Shown here one piece after another: positions 20,601 through 29,950 of a stretch of 64,000 nucleotides of DNA. The DNA comes from Liolophura sinensis. Its lineage: Eukaryota > Mollusca > Polyplacophora > Chitonida > Chitonidae. The DNA is taken from NCBI RefSeq assembly GCF_032854445.1, contig NC_088307.1, positions 1,614,001 through 1,678,000 on the forward strand, read 5' to 3'. Position 1 is the stretch's first letter. Every line of letters begins with the position of its first letter. Both the position numbers and the translations under genes were made by a program. Below the pieces are notes generated by a model. The model was not told the DNA's origin, searched no databases, and saw only the letters and a program-made list of their open reading frames with translations.

Positions 20601-23600
20601 AGTCTGCATATTGAAGCTAGCACACGTACATGTACAATAGACTGATCCTCAGATTAGTGTTGTGACCGATCCAGTCTAGCTGTGTTTATATTCTTTGTGA
20701 CAATCTGCATATTGAAGTTAGCACACGTACATGTACAATGGACTGATCCTCAGATTAGTGTTGTGACAGATCCAGTCTAGCTGTGTTTATATTCTTTGTG
20801 ACAATCTGCATATTGAAGTTAGCACACGTACATGTACAATGGACTGATCCTCAGATTAGTGTTGTGACTGATCCAGTCTAGCTGTGTTTATATTCTTTGT
20901 GACAGTCCGCATATTGAAGCTAGCACACGTACATGTATAATGGACTGATCCTCAGATTAGTGTTGTGACAGATCCAGTCTAGCTGTGTTTATATTCTTTG
21001 TGACAGTCCGCATATTGAAGCTAGCACATGTACATGTACAATGGACTGATCCTCAGGTTAGTGTTGTGACTGATCCAGTGTAGAGAGGTCATACTTATCC
21101 TTCAGATCAAGACAGATGAAGGGCTGTAAACTTCCATTGCCTCCTCTTCTCGTGGGGAACTAGCACTTGGCTGATATTTGTGATCAGATGGCTGTTTACT
21201 TGGCTGACATTTGTGATCAGTTGGCTGTTCACTTGGCTGACATTTGTGATCAGTTGGCTGTTCACTTGGCTGACATTTGTGATCAGATAGCTGTTCACTT
21301 GACTGACATTTCTGATCAGATGGCTGTTCACTTGACATACATTTGTGATCAGATGGCTGTTCACTTGGCTGACATGGTCAGATGGTTGTTCACTAGGATG
21401 ACATTAATGGCCAGATGGTCGTTCATTGAGCTGACATTCATGATTAGGTGGTCGTTCAATTGGCTGACATTTGTGGTCAGATGGCCGTTCACTTGGCAGA
21501 CATTTGTGGTCAGATGACCGTTCATGATATCTTACATGAAGTTTGTCAGGAATCACTTGTAAGTCCCCCCAATATGCCATACCCTGACTGGACTCTCTTT
21601 CCTGGAGAAAATCGTTGGTGCTTTAATCCAAGCACTCGCATTCACACACCCATAAAGTGAAGGACAGACATTGACCAGAATAGCGGAATTTAATTTGTCA
21701 CCATTATTAACAAGATGTGGCTGAGTAGCCTCTGGGGGGTATTTCTCTTTTGGAAATGCTTTTGTTTTGGAAATTGATATATTGTCACCTTTTGGTTCTT
21801 GGCTTCCCAGAATTAGTTAAGCAATGTTTCTAGAATTGCTGTGTATAGCCTGAAGCACCTTAGGTAAGCCGCCCTTGTCACGTCTGGACTAGCCGCCAGA
21901 GTATTTATGACATCTAGCACCGTCACTTGCAGAATTCATGCAACGCTGTCTGCAAAGCTGTGCAGAAATGTGGATCTGGCGTGAAATTTCAACAGTGTAC
22001 TCAACTTGAGAAGGCTCCAAAGGCTGATTTCACACAACCATTTCTGACTTAAGTCAAAAATTGAAACGTGATCATGAAGCCTACTTTTCAATTTTAGAAA
22101 TTATAACTTTGGCCACGTCATCAATATGTAGCTAAAGACAAAATGTGTCCAATTTTCTACTTCCAAAACCAAAAACTAAGCATTGTGACAATGTTTTAAA
22201 TCATGACTTGTCAGAAATTGCTTTGTGGAATTGGTCTCAGTAGTCCTGTGATACTGTATACTTAAGCTGAGCCTAAGATAGCAGAGTTAACATCCCAGAT
22301 CAGTTATACCTTAGTTAGGTAGGCACACAGTCACTACTGCCCTTTGTTACACCAGCATTGTCATGGTGGTAAGATGCTAATGTGATACCCAGACTGTTGG
22401 CCTTGGTCAGTGTGACCAATAAACCCTGGTTATGTAGGCACACAGTCAGTGCTGCCCTTTGTTACACCAGCATTGTCATGGTTGTAATGTACTAATGTGA
22501 TACCCAGACTGTTGGCCTTGGTCAGTGTGACCAATAAACCCTGATTATGTAGGCACACAGTCAGTGCTGCCCTTTGTTACACCAGCATTGTCATGGTTGT
22601 AATGTACTAATGTGATACCCAGACTGTTGGCCTTGGTCAGTGTGACCAATAAACCCTGGTTATGTAGGCACACAGTCAGTGCTGCCCTTTGTTACACTAG
22701 CATTGTCATGGTGGTAACATGCTAATGTGATACCTAGACTGTTGGCCTTGGTCAGTGTGACCAATAAACCCTGGTTATGTAGGCATACAGTCAGTGCTGC
22801 CCTTTGTTACACCAGCATTGTCATGGTTGTAACATGCTAATGTGATACCCAGACTGTTGGCCTTGGTCAGTGTGACCAATAAACCCTGATTATGTAGGCA
22901 TACAGTCAGTACTGCCCTTTGTTACACCAGCATTGTCGTGGTTGTAACATGCTAATGTGATACCCAGACTGTTGGCCTTGGTCAGTGTGACCAATAAACC
23001 CTGATTATGTAGGCACACAGTCAGTGCTGCCCTTTGTTACACCAGCATTGTCATGGTTGTAATGTACTAATGTGATACCTAGACTGTTGGCCTTGGTCAG
23101 TGTGACCAATAAACCCTGATTATGTAGGCACACAGTCAGTGCTGCCCTTTGTTACACCAGCATTGTCATGGTTGTAACATGCTAATGTGATACCTAGACT
23201 GTTGGCCTTGGTCAGTGTGACCAATAAACCCTGGTTATGTAGGCATACAGTCAGTGCTGCCCTTTGTTACACCAGCATTGTCATGGTTGTAACATGCTAA
23301 TGTGATACCCAGACTGTTGGCCTTGGTCAGTGTGACCAATAAACCCTGGTTATGTAGACACACAGTCAGTACTGCCCTTTGTTACACCAGCATTGTCATG
23401 GTTGTAATGTACTAATGTGATACCCAGACTGTTGGCCTTGGTCAGTGTGACCAATAAACCCTGATTATGTAGGCACACAGTCAGTGCTGCCCTTTGTTAC
23501 ACCAGCATTGTCATGGTTGTAACATGCTAATGTGATACCCAGACTGTTGGCCTTGGTCAGTGTGACCAATAAACCCTAATTATCCTTTCATCAAAAACTT

Positions 23601-23702
23601 ATCTTGTACACAGATATAAAACTATGCTTTGTAATAGAGATTTTTAATTCTTGTTTATTTGCAGATATTAAAAGTGTTTCTGACAGAGGAGCCAAATCTT
23701 GA
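14600..23702 (+). CDS. CHCHD5, twin CX9C mitochondrial protein, 109 aa
   Basis: Complete plus-strand gene. Coding parts: last two bases of exon 1 (AT, 14599-14600), 17654-17794, 18613-18761 and 23665-23702. Total 330 nt including TGA, i.e. 109 aa, against about 110 aa for the vertebrate protein. It has four CX9C motifs, two per CHCH fold: CSRYFESYASC, CDKQKAKLNKC, CVDSFEKYDEC and CGQFLNAFKKC, each with exactly nine residues between cysteines. GHPTIQNI between the two folds corresponds to the SSHPIIRQI of the human protein. CHCHD5 is imported into the mitochondrial intermembrane space and oxidised by the MIA40 disulfide relay; its exact job is poorly known. The start codon appears to be split by intron 1, giving MDISIELVKRHC, with the same distance from Met to first Cys as in human. 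Introns 1 and 3 are filled with minisatellites. Family assignment is firm; exon 1 is inferred. Confidence 0.9.
14690..14850 (+). mobile_element. Diverged SINE, plus orientation
   Basis: CTCACCAATAGAGTCGCTGC / GAGTTTAAATC (tRNA-like B-box region) / GCTGGCC...GGTTTCCGGTGTCCTCCC / ACAATAATGCTGGCTGCCGT / AAATATTCTTTACAACAGCATAAAAC. It matches the middle to 3' part of the element at 55013 with many substitutions. Located at the 5' end of CHCHD5 intron 1. Confidence 0.75.
15399..16015. repeat. Minisatellite, 58-bp unit built of two 29-bp halves, about 10 copies
   Basis: CAAATTTAAGTCTACAGGTA / TCACACAGA alternates with CAAAACAAAGTCTACAGTCA / TCACACAGA. At the right end only the second half-unit repeats, showing how the higher-order unit arose from a 29-bp ancestor. 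In CHCHD5 intron 1. Confidence 0.96.
16222..16486 (-). mobile_element. Near full-length tRNA-derived SINE, reverse orientation
   Basis: Read on the minus strand it begins with a tRNA-like head (GGAGGTCTCCGTGGCTCAGC, A-box-like TGGCTCAGCTGG; B-box-like GAGTTCAAGTCC). A conserved central domain follows, and it ends in (AAAT)n. The central domain resembles the deeply conserved central SINE domains described from molluscs (Nin-DC type is my tentative guess). It lies just upstream of the 115-bp array in CHCHD5 intron 1. Confidence 0.92.
16508..17653 (+). repeat. Minisatellite, about 115-bp unit, about 10 copies, ending at CHCHD5 exon 2
   Basis: Units run GATTCAGTCTCATGCATGGG / GTGCCATTAGGCCGTTTGTG / TTAGAAGTTAGCATTACAGA / TATGGGCAGATGAATATCTG / CAGTAATATC...TCTGTTTTGTATGGTTTTACAGG. 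The last unit is truncated exactly at the real 3' splice site (TGTATGGTTTCACAG|GGAC), which is a one-base variant of the TTTTACAGGGA repeated in every unit. See findings. Confidence 0.95.
17654..17794 (+). CDS. CHCHD5 exon 2 (first CHCH fold)
   Basis: Phase 2 in (one base completes the start codon), phase 2 out. Encodes DISIELVKRHCSRYFESYAS, then CVDKFPYTWHLD and CDKQKAKLNKCAEG. Acceptor TTTCACAG, donor GACA|GTAAGT. Too short to give an ATG-initiated frame. Confidence 0.93.
17960..18125 (+). mobile_element. Possible second SINE family (tRNA-like B box)
   Basis: GGAACCATGGGGAAATGATT... followed by GGTTGTGGGTTCAATCCCAG, which contains a good B-box (GGTTCAATCCC), then CCATAAAAGGTCGACAATGC. It differs from the main SINE family of the window. 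A single copy is seen, so family status is uncertain. Confidence 0.45.
18290..18440 (-). mobile_element. MITE-like element fragment, one terminus preserved
   Basis: The terminus ACTGTAATCCTTCAACTTTT and the interior (reverse complement: GGCCAATTTCAGGCCTTCAC, AAAAAGTATAATTTTATCAG, TGTACACAGAAAAATGCC) match the element at 53163-53394 in opposite orientation. The other end is missing. Confidence 0.75.
18613..18761 (+). CDS. CHCHD5 exon 3 (second CHCH fold)
   Basis: Phase 2 to 1. Encodes PTIQNIKYGCVDSFEKYDEC then ISTHPSKAELCGQFLNAFKK and CAKKFYTAE. Acceptor TGTTTCCAG, donor AAG|GTAAGA. The open frame that begins inside this exon and runs past the donor is an intron read-through. Confidence 0.95.
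18920..21080. repeat. Minisatellite, about 103-bp unit, about 21 copies
   Basis: Units of TGGACTGATCCTCAGATTAG / TGTTGTGACAGATCCAGTCT / AGCTGTGTTTATATTCTTTG / TGACAGTCCGCATATTGAAG / CTAGCACACGTACATGTACAA. Variant positions (GTTACAG versus GTGACAG, ACAGATCC versus ACTGATCC) occur in runs, which indicates block duplication. Confidence 0.97.
21168..21520. repeat. Minisatellite, 33-bp unit, about 10 copies
   Basis: Units of TGGCTGACATTTGTGATCAG / TTGGCTGTTCACT, decaying to the right (GGTCAGATGGTCGTTCA variants). The unit is a multiple of 3, so all frames look open; I do not regard it as coding. Confidence 0.93.
22317..23583. repeat. Minisatellite, 115-116 bp unit, 11 copies, AATAAA in each
   Basis: Units of TTATGTAGGCACACAGTCAG / TGCTGCCCTTTGTTACACCA / GCATTGTCATGGTTGTAACA / TGCTAATGTGATACCCAGAC / TGTTGGCCTTGGTCAGTGTG / ACCAATAAACCCTGG. 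It ends about 80 bp before the last CHCHD5 exon. Confidence 0.97.
23665..23702 (+). CDS. CHCHD5 exon 4 (C-terminal 12 codons, stop)
   Basis: Acceptor TTTATTTGCAG at 23664. Phase 1 in; encodes DIKSVSDRGAKS then TGA, giving a total of 109 aa. The tail is not conserved in sequence but the total length fits the family. If this exon were wrong, read-through of exon 3 would give an alternative tail ending at 18842-18844. Confidence 0.7.
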
Positions 23703-24317
23703 TACTTACCATATGTTACAACCAAGGACAATACAGAAAGTGTCATTCACATACACTCAAGAGCCAAATGCAGATCTCTGTGGCTTGCATCACCTGCAGC
23801 CATGTGACAGTTGTACGAGCGGCATGAAAACAGATTTGTATCCAATTGGGTTTAGGACGTGGGTGTACCTCTGTTTTGTGATGAAAGTGATGATGGCCAT
23901 CAACAGATATATGTTTTTTGGGCTTAACCCCACCTTACCCTCTAGAACAGTTTTTATTGTCCTTTTGAAAGAATATTTTGGTCCAAGTTTTAATTTCTTT
24001 AAAATGCCTCTTTCATTAGCCAGAATAAGAAAAAAAAATCCATACTGACCTTCCATGTTTTTTTCAGATAGGGTTGGTATATTTGAACAAAACCTTCTTT
24101 GAAATTAGTCTGGGGCTACAGTAAAACTGTTGCCTGTGTTCTGCTTTTCTGTTCATGGACAGATCTTGGAAACCAAGCCTTCTCATTTCTTTCACATTTT
24201 TTCTGAGTTGTGCCCAGAGTTTGTTACAAATGAATTCATAGAAAAATAATCACATTTTACTTAGAATGCAACTTCTGACCATAATGAACATGTCTTTGCT
24301 GTGGCCACATATCTTAA
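23703..24317. other. CHCHD5 3' region with dispersed repeat
   Basis: Presumed CHCHD5 3'UTR and downstream DNA. No clear AATAAA is seen directly after the stop. It includes the dispersed repeat at 23890-24060. Confidence 0.5.
23890..24060 (+). repeat. Dispersed repeat, copy 1
   Basis: TGGCCATCAACAGATATATG, then CAGTTTTTATTGTCCTTTTG and TTTCATTAGCCAGAATAAGA. This matches the reverse complement of 59925-60150 (TTTTTATTGGGATTTTGATA... TTTTTCATTGGCTAAAATGA), about 36 kb away. Probably a degenerate non-autonomous element; ends not defined. Confidence 0.6.
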
Positions 24318-24912
24318 TATGATCAAATATATCAGCCATAATTGTGTGGAGAGTGGCGTCGTCGTCGTCGAAGGCTATATACATGTATGCGTTTGGACTT
24401 CTGATCAAATATATCAGACATAATTGTGTGGAGAGTGTCGTCGTCGTCGAAGGCTATATACATGTATGCGCATGGACTTCTGATCAAATATATCAGACAT
24501 AATTGTGTGGAGAGTGGCGTCGTCGTCGTCGAAGGCTATATACATGTATGCGCATGGACTTCTGATCAAATATATCAGACATAATTGTGTGGAGAGTGGC
24601 GTCGTCGTCGAAGGCTATATACATGTATGCGTTTGGACTTCTGATCAAATATATCAGCCATAATTGTGTGGAGAGTGGCCTCGTCGTCGTCGAAGGCTAT
24701 ATACATGTATGCGTTTGGACTTCTGATCAAATATATCAGACATAATTGTGTGGAGAGTGGCGTCGTCGTCGAAGGCTATATACATGTATGCGCATGGACT
24801 TCTGATCAAATATATCAGCCATAATTGTGTGGAGAGTGGCGTCGTCGTCGAAGGCTATATACATGTATGCGCATGGACCTCTGATCAAATATATCAGCCA
24901 TAATTGTGTGGG
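24318..24912. repeat. Minisatellite, about 79-82 bp unit, 7-8 copies, with embedded (CGT)n
   Basis: Units of ATCAAATATATCAGACATAA / TTGTGTGGAGAGTGGCGTCG / TCGTCGTCGAAGGCTATATA / CATGTATGCGCATGGACTTCTG. The CGT trinucleotide run inside the unit varies from 3 to 5 repeats between copies. Confidence 0.96.
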
Positions 24913-25129
24913 AAAATACTTGGGTTTGTGCAATATATGTGTGTTTTTTGTAGACAGATGTTTTCACAGATTTCACATACAAGAATATTACCCTTTTCAG
25001 TAGGCTTCACACTGGTTTGTGGATGAAGCACTCAAGGTACAGGTTACTGCCTTTGTCTCTGAGGATAAGGTTTGTTGGAGGAAGAAACCACAGTAATGAT
25101 GACGGATTAGAAGAGACCACTTTGATAGC
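24913..25129. other. Spacer, no recognised feature
   Basis: Short AT-rich spacer between two arrays. Confidence 0.5.
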
Positions 25130-25509
25130 CTAATGAAGTTGAGAGAACTGGGATCAAACCCAAAGACTTTAAAAATGGTACGTGTTGCTGCCTCAGTGGG
25201 TGCTCACATGAAGTTGGGAGAACTGGGATCAAACCCAAAGACTTTAAAAATGGTACGTGTTGTTGCCTCAGTGGGTGCTCACATGAAGTTGGGAGAACTG
25301 GGATCAAACCCAAAGACTTTAAAAATGGTACGTGTTGCTGCCTCAGTGGGTGCTCACATGAAGTTGGGAGAACTGGGATCAAACCCAAAGACTTTAAAAA
25401 TGGTACGTGTTGCTGCCTCAGTGGGTGCTCACATGAAGTTGGGAGAACTGGGGTCAAACCCAAAGACTTTAAAAATGGTACATGTTGCTGCCTCAGTGGG
25501 TGCTCACAC
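25130..25509. repeat. Minisatellite, 75-bp unit, 5 copies
   Basis: Units of ATGAAGTTGGGAGAACTGGG / ATCAAACCCAAAGACTTTAA / AAATGGTACGTGTTGCTGCC / TCAGTGGGTGCTCAC, nearly identical. Unit length is a multiple of 3, so both strands look open. Confidence 0.96.
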
Positions 25510-26579
25510 GGAGAGGCTAGAGCAAGGAATCAGCACTGGTTGGTCCGGTGTCAGTATAATGTAACTGGGTGGGGGTGTCATGTCTGGCGTCTTTGGCAAG
25601 ATACTTCAGTGCTGGCAGCACTTTGACGGCATGAACTCGCGCTGCCGCAGGAAGACACAATATACATGTAGGTTCACACACCTCTTACCAACGTCACTGG
25701 GAACCCATACTTCTCAAGTACCAGAAGTACAACTGAATTAACACTTCCAATAATGCAAGGACACATACATTGTTTATTTATTGATTCTCTATATCTGATC
25801 GGCGTGTGAAGAATTGTTCAAGTACTTACACAGGTGTATGATCATGCCGTCGGATTTATGGGCAGAGGAAACCAGAAGTCAGGGACTAACTCATGTGACT
25901 TCCCTCTGCCATGAGAGTGACAAACCTACCCACTTGAAGAAAGTCTGTCCCGGTACATTGCGAATGGGAGAGGCTTCATTACATGTTGCTTGCTGTTTGA
26001 TGCTGAGCTCCCCGCCCCGGGGTAACAAAGCAATCTTGGACTTTAGGTAAAATTTCAAATCGCTTTAAAATTGGTATTTCCTATGTAACAATGTCAAAAT
26101 ATTCTGGGTAAGCCAGTGGTAAAACAAATTTCAGCTAAAATAACCAAAAGGAAAAAACCTAGTTTAATGATTGAAATTTTGACTTTAAGTCTAAGATAGC
26201 TTCGCGATCTTGGGGTCAGGATATTTCTGCTATAAGACAGCCATCAGTGCTATGTGTGGATATGTGTGGACATGCTCAAGAATGTTTCACTTATATGACA
26301 GCTGCAGATATTACGGTGGGGGGAAAATGGGGAGAGCTTAAGGGAACCCTTGGCCATCTTCAGCAAATGTATTAAACAAGCATTTTCAACTGCTTGGTGC
26401 CTCCCGAGACATTAGAGGCACTGGAATCTGCAAAATCTCCAGTCCAAGCCAGGGATTTAATCAACAGTCTGTGTGTCAATGCTGAATCTTTCCTGCATGC
26501 AGTAATGCAGGCCAGTGCAGTGTAGTGTGTTTGATGTTCCTACCTTTCTGATGATGAAGTCATGACAGCCTTGTAATGC
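25510..26579. other. Intergenic DNA with a SINE remnant
   Basis: No gene recognised. A diverged SINE fragment lies at 26262-26365; the rest shows nothing I can support. Confidence 0.5.
26262..26365 (-). mobile_element. Diverged SINE fragment
   Basis: ACATGCTCAAGAATGTTTCA / CTTATATGACAGCTGCAGAT / ATTACGGTGGGGGGAAAATGG / CCTTGGCCATCTTCAGC, a degraded copy of the central domain. Confidence 0.6.
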
Positions 26580-26720
26580 AGCGCCGGCAGCTTGGTAACG
26601 TAGTGCCGGCAGCCTGGTAACGTAGAGCTTGGTAACGTAGTGCCGGCAGCCTGGTAACGTAGAGCTTGGTAACGTAGTGCCGGCAGCCTGGTGACGTAGT
26701 GCTGGCAGCCTGGTAACGTA
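26580..26720. repeat. Short tandem repeat, mixed 22 and 36 bp units
   Basis: GCAGCCTGGTAACGTAGTGC / CGG and GCTTGGTAACGTAGTGCCGG alternate about six times. Confidence 0.85.
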
Positions 26721-27144
26721 GTGCAGACTGCCTGTTAATGTAGTGCACTGCATCTTGAACCTGCTACCTGAGTCTGATGGTAAAAACAGTTTGATTATCA
26801 ACACTGTTTCAAAGCTGGACCAGATTGGTTTGACATCCTTTATTGAAATACTTTGAATATTATTCACGATATGATAGACACTGATACACATGATGGTGGA
26901 CTACATTTAGAAACGTATACATTTATTACAGAGATTTACTACTAGCTTTTGATAACATTGTCAGTTGGGTTACCTCCCATTTGTGTCAGAGATGTCTCCC
27001 TTCAACGCATCATCAATCTGTAAACACACTCGGCGTATAACTAACAGTATTGATTTGAATCAAGTGGTGTAATAGTACCATAATAGACATATAATTCACA
27101 AATATCTGAAAACAATTCCAGTTTACTCTCATAACTACCACTGT

Positions 27145-27230
27145 AATCATTATGCTTAACAATTTAAATTGATCATTATGCCTAACAATTTAAATTGATC
27201 ATTATGCTTAACAATTTAAATTGATCATCA
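27145..27230. repeat. Short tandem repeat, 26-27 bp unit, 3 copies
   Basis: AATCATTATGCTTAACAATT / TAAATTG repeated three times. Confidence 0.9.
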
Positions 27231-27827
27231 AAGAAATACTTGTAGAGACAAACATGCAGGCCTACTTAGGACACATCACAATTAAAACAAACGCAAGAAA
27301 CACAAACTGTCTGAAGATCACATTATAAAATGCCATTTTGTAAAAGTTTGACAAAATGCTTATTTTCACATCCTGATAAAATGCTAATTTCACATCCTGA
27401 CTGTGTACATATGTACATCTAATTTTAAAACTTCATAAAAGTGTATGCATGCTTAAGACAAAAATCAGATATATTTTTTCATGATTTAATCAACTTAAAA
27501 AAAAAATCAAGTGAATACACTTCATTAAAACAAAAATTGTTCATAGCTAACAAGTTTGACATAAACATCTTCAAAAACCTTTAGAGTGAATAAAAAAAAG
27601 AGATGTCTGGAGCAGATGTGGGCATCTTAATACATGAATTCTATAAAATACACAAAAAAACTAGAATTCCATACTGTAACCCACAGTGGATATACATTGG
27701 TATATATTAATACATGTACTCTCTTCGTAATATGACTCAATGTACACCAAATACAAGCGATCATCAGTGCTTGGGGAAACTTCAGATCATGTGACCGAGC
27801 AAACCATCCTGTACGTTTCTCTCAGTA

Positions 27828-28048
27828 TCTACCCTAATTCTTCAACCTTTTCAACCATCCCTGTGACCAATATTTTGAAACATTCTGAGAGAACTGTGCA
27901 GTTCAGGGAAATAATTTGCGCAGTTTTATGAAGCTTGCATCTTTATCGCCACAAACAAATAATTTTTGGTGTCATTTTCATAACAGTATGCATAAATGCA
28001 ACTGAAGAAAGTGCATTAGCTGGTGAAAAGGTTGAAGATTTACAGTAG
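27828..28048. mobile_element. MITE-like element with terminal inverted repeats
   Basis: Left end TACCCTAATTCTTCAACCTT / TTCAAC and right end (reverse complement) TACTGTAAATCTTCAACCTT / TTCACC match at about 20 of 24 positions in inverted orientation, about 220 bp apart. The same termini occur at 53163-53394. Flanking TA at both ends would fit a TA-target (mariner-like) non-autonomous element. Confidence 0.7.
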
Positions 28049-29039
28049 ACACATGTATGTGACCAGTTTGTGTGAATTCAACCTACAGTTTCTGTCCACT
28101 GGCCACTTTCACAAAGTGATTTACAAGAAAAAACCCACTGATTTACAGTTTGCCCAGAAATCAAACCTGACCGGGGTTTAACAGATGAAGGGTGGCAAGA
28201 TTAATTTGTACACACTGACTCATAATACACGTCCTGCAGATTTAATCGTTGTTTTTTTGAACACTGAATGTGAATTATTCAGTTATTCCCTACAAAGATG
28301 TAATGTATCAAATTGCTTGTGCTCGGAATTTTCCCAAAAGTGTCTGGGTACTCTATCTGCTGTTCTTCAAAACTTCAGAAAAAAAAACAACACCTGTACA
28401 AAATGTGAATGTTGATTCAGGAGTCTACAGGTTCATTGAAACCGATCTTGTCAGAGTTATTAAAACTTCTAAAATAATGTAGATCGTCAAGCCTTACAAT
28501 GTAATTAACCGTAAACATTGCAAACCAAAATTTACAACATTCCCTTTCATTGTATATACAGGTGCTGTAACTAAGATGTCTCTTTGTAAAGTCAGTTTCA
28601 AAAACTTTCTCAATTCTCCATGCAGATCTTAATACCTTCAAAACAAAAGATGTTTTTCTTTGCCTAACATATAATGCCAACAAAAAAGATGTTCACATAG
28701 ACATACTAGCAGTTTAGCAAAACACAATTAATATAAGCACAGTATTGTAGCAAAAAGAGTAAATTTCACACAAAGCACTTTGTATATATACACGCATGAA
28801 CAACACACCAGATGAAACTTTCATAATAATTTGTATGAAACAGCTTCTTCTCCAGGAATGTGCACAAAATCTTGACGGAGAAGTCAGTAGAAAATACTCA
28901 AAAATCCATTTCTCTTGTGAGACCAACCCCACTTTGTAAAACTGCCAAGTGCTACATGCATGTGTACATTCATCGCCTTTGGTATGGACGTGTGACGCCA
29001 AAACATGCAAACTCATACTTCAAGGTATTAAAGCGACTG

Positions 29040-29950
29040 AGTGAAAACAGAGCTGCCCTATTTCCTGGACTACAATCACCCAGGGTGATTTGTTAACTTC
29101 TACACTTAGTGGCAAACTGAATGAGCCAATGAAAACAGGACTGCCCTATTTCTTACACTACAATCACCCAGGGAGATTTGTTAACTTCTACACTTGGTGG
29201 CAAACTGAATGAGCCAATGAAAACAGAACTGCCCTATTTCCTAGACTACAATCACCCAGGGAGATTTGTTAACTTCCACACTTGGTGGCAAACTGAATGA
29301 GCCAATGAAAACAGAACTGCCCTATTTCCTAGACTACAATCGCCCAGGGAGATTTGTTAACCTCTACACTTGGCGGCAAACTGAATGAGCCAATGAAAAC
29401 AGAACTGCCCTATTTCCTAGACTACAATCACCCAGGGAGATTTGTTAACTTCTACACTTGGTGGCAAACTGAATGAGCCAATGAAAACAGAACTGCCCTA
29501 TTTTCTACACTACAATCACCCAGGGAGATTTGTTAACTTCTACACTTGGTGGCAAACTGAATGAGCCAATGAAAACAGAACTGCCCTATTTCCTACACTA
29601 CAATCACCCAGGGAGATTTGTTAACTTCTACACTTGGTGGCAAACTGAATGAGCCAATGAAAACAGAACTGCCCTATTTCCTACACTACAATCACCCAGG
29701 GAGATTTGTTAACTTCTACACTTGGTGGCAAACTGAATGAGCCAATGAAAACAGAACTGCCCTATTTCCTACACTACAATCACCCAGGGAGATTTGTTAA
29801 CTTCTACACTTGGTGGCAAACTGAATGAGCCAATGAAAACAGAACTGCCCTATTTCCTAGACTACAACCACCCAGGGAGATTTGTTAACTTCTACACTTG
29901 GTGGCAAACTGAATGAGCCAATGAAACAGGACTGCCCTATTTCCTAGACT
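29040..29950. repeat. Minisatellite, 88-bp unit, about 10 copies
   Basis: Units of GAAAACAGAACTGCCCTATT / TCCTAGACTACAATCACCCA / GGGAGATTTGTTAACTTCTA / CACTTGGTGGCAAACTGAAT / GAGCCAAT. Confidence 0.97.

Larger units (their letters stand above)
18762..23664. other. CHCHD5 intron 3, mostly tandem arrays
   Basis: A 4.9-kb intron of which about 3.8 kb is tandem array (103-bp, 33-bp and 115-bp units, listed separately). The spacer 21521-22316 shows no exon or element I can name. Confidence 0.85.
26721..29039. other. AT-rich intergenic or 3'UTR-like DNA
   Basis: No gene recognised. The minus strand has an AATAAA at 26922-26927 that could end a long 3'UTR of the minus-strand terminal exon at 31209-31394, but this is inference only. 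Contains a 26-27 bp triplet repeat (27145-27230) and a MITE-like element (27828-28048). Confidence 0.45.

Noticed and set aside
23659-24048. 129-codon plus-strand open frame starting inside CHCHD5 exon 4
   Set aside because: It is in a different frame from CHCHD5 and runs through the dispersed repeat; the CHCHD5 frame stops at 23702.
29040-29950. CRISPR-like or satellite repeat array with spacing
   Set aside because: Units are contiguous without unique spacers, in a clearly eukaryotic intron-bearing locus, so this and the other arrays are minisatellites.
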